Of a DNA stretch of 5,210 nt, positions 1-5,210 are shown piece by piece; within the stretch, counting starts at the first letter, position 1, and every line of letters starts with the position of its first letter. The position numbers and the translations under genes are program-made. This DNA is from Verrucomicrobia bacterium UBA3750 (GTDB lineage: Bacteria; Verrucomicrobiota; Kiritimatiellia; RFP12; UBA1067). The stretch spans positions 1 to 5,210 of the forward strand of contig DFGM01000144.1 in NCBI GenBank assembly GCA_002371755.1, given 5' to 3'. The notes beneath the pieces are model-generated. The model saw nothing but the letters and a program-made list of their open reading frames with translations, searched no databases and was not told the origin of the DNA.

Positions 1-439
1 CCTCGCCGCCGTTGATGAAGAACGTATCGCCCTTCTTTATGTCGCCGACGATCTTGAGATTGAGGTACGCCGTCGCATAGACCTCGGGTATGCCCGCCGC
101 TTCCCAGAACTCAAAGCCCTTCGGCATCGGCATGACCATTCCTTCCGGCACGACAACGCGCTCGGCGTATCCGCCGCCGCCGAGAAGCGCGCACACCCTG
201 TCGCCTGCCTTGAAACGTCCGTTCGCCGGACATTCAAGAACCTCGCCCGCGCACTCAAGTCCCGGCCAAAGCGGCCAGCCTTCCGGCGGCGCGTAGATGC
301 CCTGCCGCTGCATCAGGTCTGCGCGGTTCACGGCACACGCCTGGATTGCAATCTTTACGTCGAACTCGTCGTGACATTCCGGCTCCGGCACGTCCTGCCA
401 CGCAAAGTTCCTGTTATCGTCAATGCACATTGCTTTCAT
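1..439 (-). CDS. Partial MDR-family NAD(P)H:quinone oxidoreductase-like protein (PIG3-like)
   Basis: The first 146 residues are visible; the 3' part lies beyond the left edge. The protein starts MKAMCIDDNRNFAW and has the GroES-like N-terminal domain of zinc-independent medium-chain dehydrogenases/reductases. The stretch AVNRADLMQRQGIYAPPEG (residues about 36-54), followed by GLECAGEV (60-67) and AGIPEVYATAYLNL (115-128), is typical of the PIG3/quinone oxidoreductase group. No zinc-ligand cysteines are seen. The window ends at FFINGGE (140-146), just where the NAD(P)H-binding Rossmann fold should begin. Family members reduce quinones or enone-type carbonyls with NADPH, in the cytoplasm. The ATG at 439 is well supported: GGGAGG lies 7 bases upstream, and the start overlaps the stop of the preceding MDR gene by ATGA, so it is the fourth gene of the leftward operon. 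The true substrate is unknown and may be a carbohydrate-derived carbonyl instead of a quinone. Confidence 0.86.
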   Translation of the reverse strand, partial: MKAMCIDDNRNFAWQDVPEPECHDEFDVKIAIQACAVNRADLMQRQGIYAPPEGWPLWPGLECAGEVLECPANGRFKAGDRVCALLGGGGYAERVVVPEGMVMPMPKGFEFWEAAGIPEVYATAYLNLKIVGDIKKGDTFFINGGE

Positions 440-1500
440 TTTGTTTCCTCCCAATTGAACTGCACGACGGGGAATGCCCCGTCCTTGGCAAGCCGCGCAT
501 ACACTTCACCGCATTCTTTCGGCGAATGCGTTTCCCTCACAAAGCCAGCAAGGTCGATGCGCCCGAGCGCGACGAGCCTCAGAAACGCCAGCGCGTCGTC
601 GCGCTCCGTCCACCAGCCCGGCGCGGATTCGTCCATGGCGCGGCAGGCTGTATGGGCGCCGACGAGCGTGACGCCGCGCCCATGAACCTTGTGGTAGTAG
701 TCTATCGAAAAATTCGAGTTGCGCGTGCAGCCGAGAAGAGCTATGCGTCCGAACGGAGCGATGGCATCGAGGCAGCTGTCGAGTCCCGCGCCGACGCCGG
801 TCACCTCGATGCCGACCTGCGGACCGGACATCTCGACACGCCCGAAAATCTTGGTCTGCTCGCTGCGGCAGATGCGTTTTGCCTCTGCCCCAAAATCCGG
901 CGACGACGGATCGAGCGCAAAGTCCGCGCCAAGCCGCAGGGCCTCTTCGCGTTTCGCGGACAAAGGATCTGCGGCAATCACCGGCGCCGCGCCCGTCGCC
1001 TTGGCAAGCTTCACCGCAAGCTGCCCGAGAACGCCCTGCCCCATGACGATCACCCCTTCGCCGAGTTCAAGGCGGCATTTGCGTATCGCCGCCATAGGGA
1101 ACGTCGCGATATGCGCGAGCGCGGCATCGGAGAGCGAAACGCCGTCCGGCACGGGATAGACCCGGCCGGCAGGAACACAGACGTATTCCTGGTGCTTAGC
1201 CCAGCTCAACGCGACGCGATCTCCGGGCTTGATGTTGTCAACTCCAGCGCCGACCTTGTCGACAATGCCGGAATTGGAATAGCCGCACTGCCTTGGCCAT
1301 GTGACAGCATCGAAATCGCCTGCCGCAAAGATGCCGACGCCGCCATCCGGAACTCCCGTCAGATTCGCGCGTTCCGTGCCGCTCGAAATCGTGTCAATCG
1401 CGAGCTTTACACGCACTTCGCCGGCCTGCGGCTCCGGCATTGGAACTTCCACGAGCTCCGCCGTGTCCTTTCTGGTGAACAGTATTCCGAAGTTTTTCAT
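436..1500 (-). CDS. Zinc-less MDR-family dehydrogenase (cd08255/BchC-like type)
   Basis: A 354-residue NAD(P)-dependent medium-chain dehydrogenase/reductase, cytoplasmic. The N-terminal GroES-like domain covers about 1-140. The segment ISSGTER (38-44) stands where classical alcohol dehydrogenases carry the catalytic zinc cysteine (C-G-T-D/E), so that ligand is absent. CGYSNSGIV (72-80) replaces the usual G-H-E-x-x-G zinc-site motif. The cysteine-rich structural-zinc lobe is also missing. A Rossmann glycine motif GQGVLG is at 154-159. The SSGTE and GYS signatures resemble the MDR subgroup that includes bacteriochlorophyllide dehydrogenase relatives and the MDR half of bi-domain MDR-Gfo/Idh proteins. 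The ATG at 1500 is preferred; an in-frame TTG at 1512 adds only four residues and lies inside a tandem repeat. The only upstream Shine-Dalgarno-like sequence is AAAGG, 12 bases away, so initiation may be weak. The stop overlaps the next start by ATGA. It probably acts on a sugar-like intermediate with the neighbouring Gfo/Idh protein; the substrate is unknown. Confidence 0.9.
   Translation of the reverse strand: MKNFGILFTRKDTAELVEVPMPEPQAGEVRVKLAIDTISSGTERANLTGVPDGGVGIFAAGDFDAVTWPRQCGYSNSGIVDKVGAGVDNIKPGDRVALSWAKHQEYVCVPAGRVYPVPDGVSLSDAALAHIATFPMAAIRKCRLELGEGVIVMGQGVLGQLAVKLAKATGAAPVIAADPLSAKREEALRLGADFALDPSSPDFGAEAKRICRSEQTKIFGRVEMSGPQVGIEVTGVGAGLDSCLDAIAPFGRIALLGCTRNSNFSIDYYHKVHGRGVTLVGAHTACRAMDESAPGWWTERDDALAFLRLVALGRIDLAGFVRETHSPKECGEVYARLAKDGAFPVVQFNWEETK
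447..452 (-). promoter_or_regulatory. Strong Shine-Dalgarno site for the PIG3-like gene
   Basis: GGGAGG on the minus strand, separated by seven bases (AAACAAA) from the ATG at 439. It lies inside the last codons of the upstream MDR gene, which places the start precisely and supports coupled translation. It is the strongest ribosome binding site in the window. Confidence 0.8.
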
Positions 1501-1505
1501 TTTGC

Positions 1506-1529
1506 TATTCAACCTTTCAACTTTTCAAC
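1506..1529 (-). repeat. Three-copy 8-bp tandem repeat in the intergenic gap
   Basis: On the minus strand this reads GTTGAAAA, GTTGAAAG, GTTGAATA: three octamers in exact register. It fills most of the 32-base gap between the Gfo/Idh stop and the MDR start, the only real gap inside the operon. It supplies the only purine-rich, ribosome-binding-site-like sequence ahead of the MDR start. No hairpin or other known element is evident. Whether it is a genome-wide intergenic repeat cannot be told from this window. Confidence 0.75.
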
Positions 1530-1532
1530 CCT

Positions 1533-2540
1533 TCATTCTCCATACGCCTCCATCAGGATTTCATGCACCTTGAGGTCGCGGTCGTAGTCCTGATCGTTCG
1601 CCTTTTCGCCGCGCACGATCTCGGCAAGATCCAGAAGCTGCGCGGCATAGCGGTCGGTCTGCACCCCGAAAGCCATTTCCCTCGGTTCCTCGCCCTTCAG
1701 CGAAAGAACCAGCCTCAGGTCCTTGCCGTCGAAACGCTCGATCGGACAGAGGTCGATCGTCCCCTTCGACCCATCGACGCGCAGCCGTCTCGCAAGGTTG
1801 CCTCCTCCCATTCCGCATGACGTGCGCAGAACGACCCTTGCGCCGCCGAAGCGAAGCGTGGCAAAGGCGCGTGTGCGAGAGTCCTTCGGATAGCCTGGCG
1901 CGTCATCGAGAACCATTTCCGCCCCGTCAAAATCACATTCCTTCACAAGCGGGAAAACCGCATCAACGAGGTGACAGCCGAGATTGTAGAAGATGCCGCC
2001 CCGAAACTGCGAAAGATAGCGGGCGTATGCATCTTCGGGATAGCCATAGTCGTGGTTCATGTCGGCCTCTACAAACGAGACTTCGCCAAGACCGCCTTTG
2101 GCGACGAAATCCCACATCCACCTGATTGCCGGATTGCCGCGATACATGTATCCAATCTGAAACGGAAGGTTCGCCGCGCGGCACTTCCCGACAAGCGCCT
2201 TGTACGGTTCCATGGACTCTCCGCACGGCTTGTCGCAATGCATCGGGATTCCGAGACCGGCGAACTTCTCCGCAATCTCCATGAGACGTCCGTTCGCGAC
2301 CTCGACGAAAGCCACATCGACGTCTCTTGCCAATGATTCGATGTCTGCCGCCGGCTCTTCCACGACATTCATTCCGGAAAAATCGAACGTCTCCACCTGG
2401 AATTGTTCGCCGGTTGTATTCCTGTCATCAACGACCGCAACCACTTCGTAGTCGTCCTTGAGGCGCTTGAGCGTCTCCAGCTTGCCAGGACCATGCTCGT
2501 GCGTAACGCCATAGAAAAGGACCTTGAGCCTTCTCTTCAT
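1533..2540 (-). CDS. Gfo/Idh/MocA-family NAD(P)-dependent oxidoreductase
   Basis: A complete 335-residue cytoplasmic protein. The N-terminal Rossmann domain (about 1-125) opens with the beta strand KVLFYGV, then a histidine-containing loop THEHGPGK (13-20) where a glycine-rich G-x-G-x-x-G/A is more usual. The family's E-K-P motif appears as DKP (103-105), giving the lysine expected near the nicotinamide and substrate. The C-terminal alpha/beta domain holds GGIFYNLGCHLVD (181-193), with the putative catalytic His190 and Asp193; Asn186 stands where many relatives have Asp. The family oxidises or reduces hydroxyls of sugars, inositols and derivatives using NAD(P). The ATG at 2540 was chosen because GGAG lies seven bases upstream and it overlaps the permease stop by ATGA. 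An upstream extension to 2714 would lie wholly inside the permease gene and has no family character. Family assignment is firm; the exact reaction is not known. Confidence 0.94.
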   Translation of the reverse strand: MKRRLKVLFYGVTHEHGPGKLETLKRLKDDYEVVAVVDDRNTTGEQFQVETFDFSGMNVVEEPAADIESLARDVDVAFVEVANGRLMEIAEKFAGLGIPMHCDKPCGESMEPYKALVGKCRAANLPFQIGYMYRGNPAIRWMWDFVAKGGLGEVSFVEADMNHDYGYPEDAYARYLSQFRGGIFYNLGCHLVDAVFPLVKECDFDGAEMVLDDAPGYPKDSRTRAFATLRFGGARVVLRTSCGMGGGNLARRLRVDGSKGTIDLCPIERFDGKDLRLVLSLKGEEPREMAFGVQTDRYAAQLLDLAEIVRGEKANDQDYDRDLKVHEILMEAYGE

Positions 2541-3784
2541 TTTGCATCTCCGATATAATCGTGTTTGAAATACTTGAAGACCGCGGGCAGCAGGATGAGC
2601 GCGCCCGCGAGGAAGAAGACCGAAAGCGATGCTATCGCGGCGCGCATGGAAAGCCGCTCGCTCAAAAGTCCAAGCGTAAACGGCCCGGCCGAACCCATGA
2701 CAAACGCAAGGCATCCTGTCATCCCCGTCGTTGCGCTACGGTAGCGTGGCTCCACGCAGTCGAACATGGCCGGATAGTGCGCGGCCTCGTATGTTCCAAG
2801 GGCCAGGCCGAGCGTCGTCAGCGCGGCGCAGCACTCGACAAGAGAAGAAGCGCCGGCAACCCAGATCGCGGGTGGGATGCACACGGCAAGGCCTATTGCC
2901 GAGACCTCGAGCCGTATCGACGGACGCCGCGAGCCGACATGGTCGAGAAATCGCGCGCCGGCAAAAAGACCTATGAACGACCCGAGCATCAGCCAGAAAA
3001 GGGAATGGAACGCGGCGGAGGCGTTTCCGCATTCCGGGAACTCCCTTGCCACGAACGCCGTCGCCCAAAGACGCAGTCCAAGATTAGCGTACATGAACAT
3101 CCCGAATGCAACCGCGATGAGAATTGCCGTAGGCTTCGTGAGCAGCGCGGCGAACGCAGCCTTGACGGAAGGCCTGTCGACGTCGTTGGCTGCGGCAGGC
3201 TGCGGAGTGTCGCGCATGAAACGCTGCATGAGAGCGGCCCATAAGAGGCCGGCCGCGCCAAACGTCCAGAAACCCCGGCGCCAGCCTCCAGCCCCCGAAT
3301 CGGCGAAGAGCCCGGCCGCCCAGCCGCAGACGACGATTCCGAAATAGTTTGCGCTCTGGAATATCGCCATCGCCGTAGAGCGCGTGGAGTTGTCGTGGTA
3401 CTGCGAAATAAGCGAGTACGACGCAGGCGCAATGCAGCACTGCCCCATGGCGTTCACTACTCCATAGAGTACGAAGAAGAGCCCCAGCCCCTCGGCAAAG
3501 CCGCATACGAGGATTGCGGCGGAGAAAAGCAGAGTACCGACCACAATGGTCTTCTTCCGGCCGAAGAAGTCGGCGCAGAGCCCGCTGGCAAGAAGCATCA
3601 GCCCGAATACCGCGCCGAACAGACTTCCGACCCCGCCGAGGCTGGCATCCGTGACTTCCTGCGCGGCAAAGTCGATCTTGAGCTGCGGCAATATGGCGTT
3701 GTAGACCTGCCGCGTCCCCAGCTCAAGAAAGAACGTGACAAAGAGAAGCGCCAGCAGCAGCCATTTATAACCTTTTCTTCGCAT
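2537..3784 (-). CDS. Major facilitator superfamily transporter
   Basis: A 415-residue inner-membrane secondary transporter, first gene of the leftward operon. Reading hydrophobicity by eye gives about 12 membrane segments: near 8-28, 48-70, 79-97, 99-121, 138-161, 170-188, then a polar central loop (189-215), then near 217-238, 260-281, 292-311, 314-335, 350-374 and 381-404. The MFS motif A is clear at GLCADFFGRKK (68-78) between segments 2 and 3, with a second-half counterpart GARFLDHVGSRRP (276-288). GWRRGFW (167-173) precedes segment 6, as in many MFS proteins. Length is normal for the superfamily. The ATG at 3784 places a basic MRRKGYKW end right before segment 1. An in-frame GTG at 3826 would add 14 acidic and polar residues, run through the predicted promoter, and has no ribosome binding site. 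The context suggests uptake of the compound metabolised by the two downstream oxidoreductases, but the substrate is not readable from sequence. Confidence 0.93.
   Translation of the reverse strand: MRRKGYKWLLLALLFVTFFLELGTRQVYNAILPQLKIDFAAQEVTDASLGGVGSLFGAVFGLMLLASGLCADFFGRKKTIVVGTLLFSAAILVCGFAEGLGLFFVLYGVVNAMGQCCIAPASYSLISQYHDNSTRSTAMAIFQSANYFGIVVCGWAAGLFADSGAGGWRRGFWTFGAAGLLWAALMQRFMRDTPQPAAANDVDRPSVKAAFAALLTKPTAILIAVAFGMFMYANLGLRLWATAFVAREFPECGNASAAFHSLFWLMLGSFIGLFAGARFLDHVGSRRPSIRLEVSAIGLAVCIPPAIWVAGASSLVECCAALTTLGLALGTYEAAHYPAMFDCVEPRYRSATTGMTGCLAFVMGSAGPFTLGLLSERLSMRAAIASLSVFFLAGALILLPAVFKYFKHDYIGDAK
2548..2551 (-). promoter_or_regulatory. Shine-Dalgarno site fixing the Gfo/Idh start
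   Basis: GGAG on the minus strand, seven bases before the ATG at 2540, within the last codons of the permease gene. With the ATGA overlap it rejects the much longer reading that starts at 2714. Confidence 0.7.
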
Positions 3785-3796
3785 ATTTCCTGTGTG

Positions 3797-3810
3797 TATG
3801 ATATCATATT
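3797..3810 (-). promoter_or_regulatory. AT-rich palindromic element and likely -10 of the permease operon
   Basis: The minus strand reads AATATGATATCATA; bases 3797-3808 form a perfect 12-bp palindrome (TATGATATCATA). It contains TATGAT (3808-3803), a 5/6 match to the -10 consensus. A start of transcription near 3796 would leave a leader of about 12 bases carrying CACAGGAAAT before the ATG at 3784. An almost identical copy in mirror orientation sits in front of the regulator gene. No good -35 hexamer is present at the expected place (about 3826-3831), where a direct repeat lies instead, as expected of an activator-dependent promoter. Operator, -10 element or both: the sequence alone cannot say. 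Confidence 0.55.
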
Positions 3811-3822
3811 CCTCTAGATCCT

Positions 3823-3875
3823 GCACTATCTTAAATCGGAAGCGCGCTATCTTTTTTAAGAAAGTACGCTATTGC
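3823..3875 (-). promoter_or_regulatory. Direct repeats with 21/22-bp period, candidate activator sites
   Basis: On the minus strand AAGATAGTGC (3832-3823) and AAGATAGCGC (3853-3844) match at 9 of 10 positions and are 21 bp apart, two helical turns. A weaker third copy, GCAATAGCGT (3875-3866), follows 22 bp further and shares ATAGCG. Between the second and third copies the plus-strand match extends to AAGnnCGCTAT. AraC-family dimers bind direct repeats about two turns apart, as at araI1-I2. The copy nearest the permease covers the expected -35 position, a usual place for such activators. I infer that these are sites for the adjacent XylR-like regulator. Confidence 0.5.
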
Positions 3876-3901
3876 AACATGAAAGACAATATGATATTAT
3901 A
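3873..3901 (+). promoter_or_regulatory. Putative promoter and mirrored AT-rich element of the regulator gene
   Basis: AATATGATATTATA at 3888-3901 matches 13 of 14 bases of the element in front of the permease, in mirror orientation. TTGCAA (3873-3878) and TATTAT (3895-3900) could be -35 and -10 boxes with a 16-base spacer; TATGAT (3890-3895) is an alternative -10. Either choice puts the transcript start around 3901-3908, leaving almost no leader before the gene. The element touches the first possible start codon, so a protein bound here would block both initiation of transcription and access to the start. Assigned from sequence resemblance only. Confidence 0.45.
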
Positions 3902-5121
3902 TGTCACATATGAAACCGTTTCGTGTCGCAATATTGATGGAAACTTCGCTGGAGGTGTCGCGCAGAATGCTGCAGGGCATCTCCAGTTATGCAAAAACGC
4001 ACGGGCCGTGGATTCTCGAATACATATCGGGCGGGATATCCAACCAACGGCTTCCGGAAGGATGGAACGGCGATGGCATTATCGCACGGGTTCCGTCCGA
4101 GAAAAAGGCGGAGACAATCGCGGACAACCCCGCCCCGAAAGTCATACTCGATCCGCACAGGCCATTTACCGCGCCAAAGCATCCGATTTCGCGTCTGCCG
4201 CGCGTAGAGTGCGACAACGCGGCCATCGGACGGATGGCGGCGAAGCACTTCCTCTCCCGCAAATTCACGAACTTCGCATTTATCGGCCCGTCCAACGCGT
4301 CGTTAGTCACCTGCTTCGGGGCGTGGAACGACGAGCCCAACTGGTCCGAGGGACGACGCATCGGCTACACGGAGGCGCTCGCGGAACACGGCTTTGAAGT
4401 CAATCTGTACAAAGGCGCGCGGAGCCGGCGCGAGTCGGAAAACTGGCCTCTTGAGATGCCGTCCGTCGTCAAGTGGATCGAATCCCTGCCGAAACCTGTC
4501 GCCGTGTTCGCGCCGCACGACGCACGGGCGCGGCAGTTGGCTGATGCCTGTCTCATGTCTGGGATTCCCGTGCCGTACTCCGTCGCAATTCTCGGCGTCA
4601 ACAACGACGCGACATTGTGCAACACGACGCTTCCGCCTCTGTCGTCGATTCCGCTGGATGCTGAACGGGCGGGCTACACCGCCGCGCACAAGCTGGATGC
4701 GCTGATGCATGGCCGCAAAGTGCAGTCCATTACGCTCTACAACCCGCTTCCTGTCGCGGTCCGAGACTCGACCCTTCAGCACCAGACGGAAGACGCGCTC
4801 GTGATCGGCACCCTCGAGAAGATACGAAAAGCGCACGGATTCAACATGCGCGTCGGCGAGCTTGCGGATGAGGCCGGGGTCACCACGCGAACGCTTGAAG
4901 CCAGGTTCCGCGCCGCAATCGGAAGAAGCGTCGGCGACGTAATCCGGACATCGTGCCTCGATGAAGTAAAAAACATCGTCGAAAACACCGACACTCCCTT
5001 CGCCAAAATCGCCAAACTCTGCGGACAGCAAAGCGCCTCGCACCTGTCCGATGCGTTCCGCCGCCGATACGGCATCACGATGTCCGCCGCCCGCCACACC
5101 ATGTCATCCTCATTGCTGTAA
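3901..5121 (+). CDS. XylR-like transcriptional regulator: PBP-like sensor plus AraC-type DNA-binding domain
   Basis: A 406-residue cytoplasmic DNA-binding regulator (403 if it starts at the second ATG, 3910). Residues about 6-285 are a LacI/periplasmic-binding-protein-like ligand domain without the N-terminal LacI helix-turn-helix. It begins RVAILMETSLEVSRRMLQGI (8-27), a typical opening for XylR-type sensors, and has VAILGVNNDATLC (228-240) and PPLSSIPLD (245-253), the conserved ligand-pocket and hinge region. Residues about 300-400 are an AraC-type domain with two helix-turn-helix units: VGELADEAGVTTRTLEARFR (318-337) and FAKIAKLCGQQSASHLSDAF (367-386), followed by RRRYGITMSAAR. In E. coli XylR the same layout senses xylose and activates the xyl operons. 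Here the divergent permease operon is the likely target, with autoregulation possible. No Shine-Dalgarno sequence precedes either ATG, so translation may begin on a leaderless or very short-leader mRNA. The inducer is unknown; xylose should not be assumed. Confidence 0.95.
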   Translation: MSHMKPFRVAILMETSLEVSRRMLQGISSYAKTHGPWILEYISGGISNQRLPEGWNGDGIIARVPSEKKAETIADNPAPKVILDPHRPFTAPKHPISRLPRVECDNAAIGRMAAKHFLSRKFTNFAFIGPSNASLVTCFGAWNDEPNWSEGRRIGYTEALAEHGFEVNLYKGARSRRESENWPLEMPSVVKWIESLPKPVAVFAPHDARARQLADACLMSGIPVPYSVAILGVNNDATLCNTTLPPLSSIPLDAERAGYTAAHKLDALMHGRKVQSITLYNPLPVAVRDSTLQHQTEDALVIGTLEKIRKAHGFNMRVGELADEAGVTTRTLEARFRAAIGRSVGDVIRTSCLDEVKNIVENTDTPFAKIAKLCGQQSASHLSDAFRRRYGITMSAARHTMSSSLL

Positions 5122-5210
5122 ACCAGCGATCACACCTGAGCATCCAACATCTTGTGTTCGCCTGAGCGAAGCGAACCCCGCAGAGGCCGCATGCCCACAC
5201 CGATACGCCG
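5122..5210. other. Non-coding tail with a small hairpin
   Basis: No gene is recognised in these 89 bases after the regulator stop. GTTCGC (5156-5161) can pair with GCGAAC (5171-5176) around a 9-base loop; an alternative pairing of TTCGC (5157-5161) with GCGAA (5166-5170) has a 4-base loop. No run of T follows on the plus strand, so it is at best a weak or factor-assisted terminator. Confidence 0.35.

Noticed and set aside
1501..1512. TTG start for the MDR gene
   Set aside because: It adds only four residues and lies inside the octamer repeat with no spacing for a ribosome binding site; the ATG at 1500 fits the family start.
346..1587. Long plus-strand open frame of 413 codons opposite the MDR gene
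   Set aside because: Composition is rich in Arg, Ala and His with no recognisable domain, and it is antisense to a clear enzyme. Such frames are common opposite GC-rich genes.
2541..2714. N-terminal extension of the Gfo/Idh gene into the permease gene
   Set aside because: The extra 58 residues show no homology-like pattern, and the ATG at 2540 has GGAG at correct spacing and an ATGA overlap.
2561..3244. Plus-strand open frame of 227 codons opposite the permease gene
   Set aside because: Highly charged, low-complexity Arg/Glu/Gly-rich product, antisense to a clear 12-segment transporter, with no family character.
3785..3826. GTG start giving a 14-residue longer permease
   Set aside because: It would translate through the predicted -10 element, has no ribosome binding site, and adds an acidic and polar segment before the basic N-terminus expected of an MFS protein.
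3851..3864. CTTTTTTAAGAAAG as a dedicated operator palindrome
   Set aside because: It is symmetric at 12 of 14 positions, but the symmetry comes mostly from a T-run meeting an A-rich stretch; the direct repeats on either side explain the region better.
4303..5097. Minus-strand open frame of 264 codons opposite the regulator
   Set aside because: Arg/Val/Gly-rich shadow of the AraC-type regulator with no domain or convincing start.
5156..5176. Rho-independent terminator after the regulator
   Set aside because: The stem is only 5-6 bp and no T-tract follows, so it is noted only as a small hairpin.

Overview
The window holds a divergent sugar-type catabolic locus from a GC-rich bacterium. A four-gene operon runs leftward: MFS transporter, Gfo/Idh/MocA oxidoreductase, MDR dehydrogenase, and an MDR quinone-oxidoreductase-like protein cut by the window edge. 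Transcribed away from it is one regulator with a periplasmic-binding-protein-like sensor and a C-terminal AraC-type DNA-binding domain (XylR architecture). All coding DNA is GC-rich; the 116-base divergent intergenic region is conspicuously AT-rich. XylR-type regulators beside Gfo/Idh/MocA genes are common in the Planctomycetota-Verrucomicrobiota-Lentisphaerota-Kiritimatiellota group, so an uncultured member is my best guess. That is an inference from gene style, not a proven taxonomic call.

Layout: 1-439 (-) partial PIG3-like quinone oxidoreductase; 436-1500 (-) MDR dehydrogenase lacking the catalytic zinc cysteine; 1501-1532 short gap with a three-copy 8-bp tandem repeat; 1533-2540 (-) Gfo/Idh/MocA protein; 2537-3784 (-) MFS permease; 3785-3900 divergent control region; 3901 or 3910-5121 (+) regulator; 5122-5210 non-coding tail with a small hairpin and no recognised gene. 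Both overlapping gene pairs use the 4-base ATGA stop/start arrangement, indicating translational coupling. No tRNA, rRNA, CRISPR array or mobile element was seen.

Proposed working: the permease imports a small carbohydrate or derivative, and the nicotinamide-dependent enzymes oxidise or reduce it. The regulator senses the ligand and activates the operon through direct repeats about 21 bp apart, placed just upstream of the permease promoter. The substrate cannot be read from this sequence. The most interesting parts are (a) the control region, where both divergent genes carry almost the same 14-bp AT-rich element in mirror orientation while 21/22-bp-spaced repeats lie between them, and (b) the adjacent but separate zinc-less MDR and Gfo/Idh/MocA genes, a combination that elsewhere occurs as one fused bi-domain oxidoreductase.
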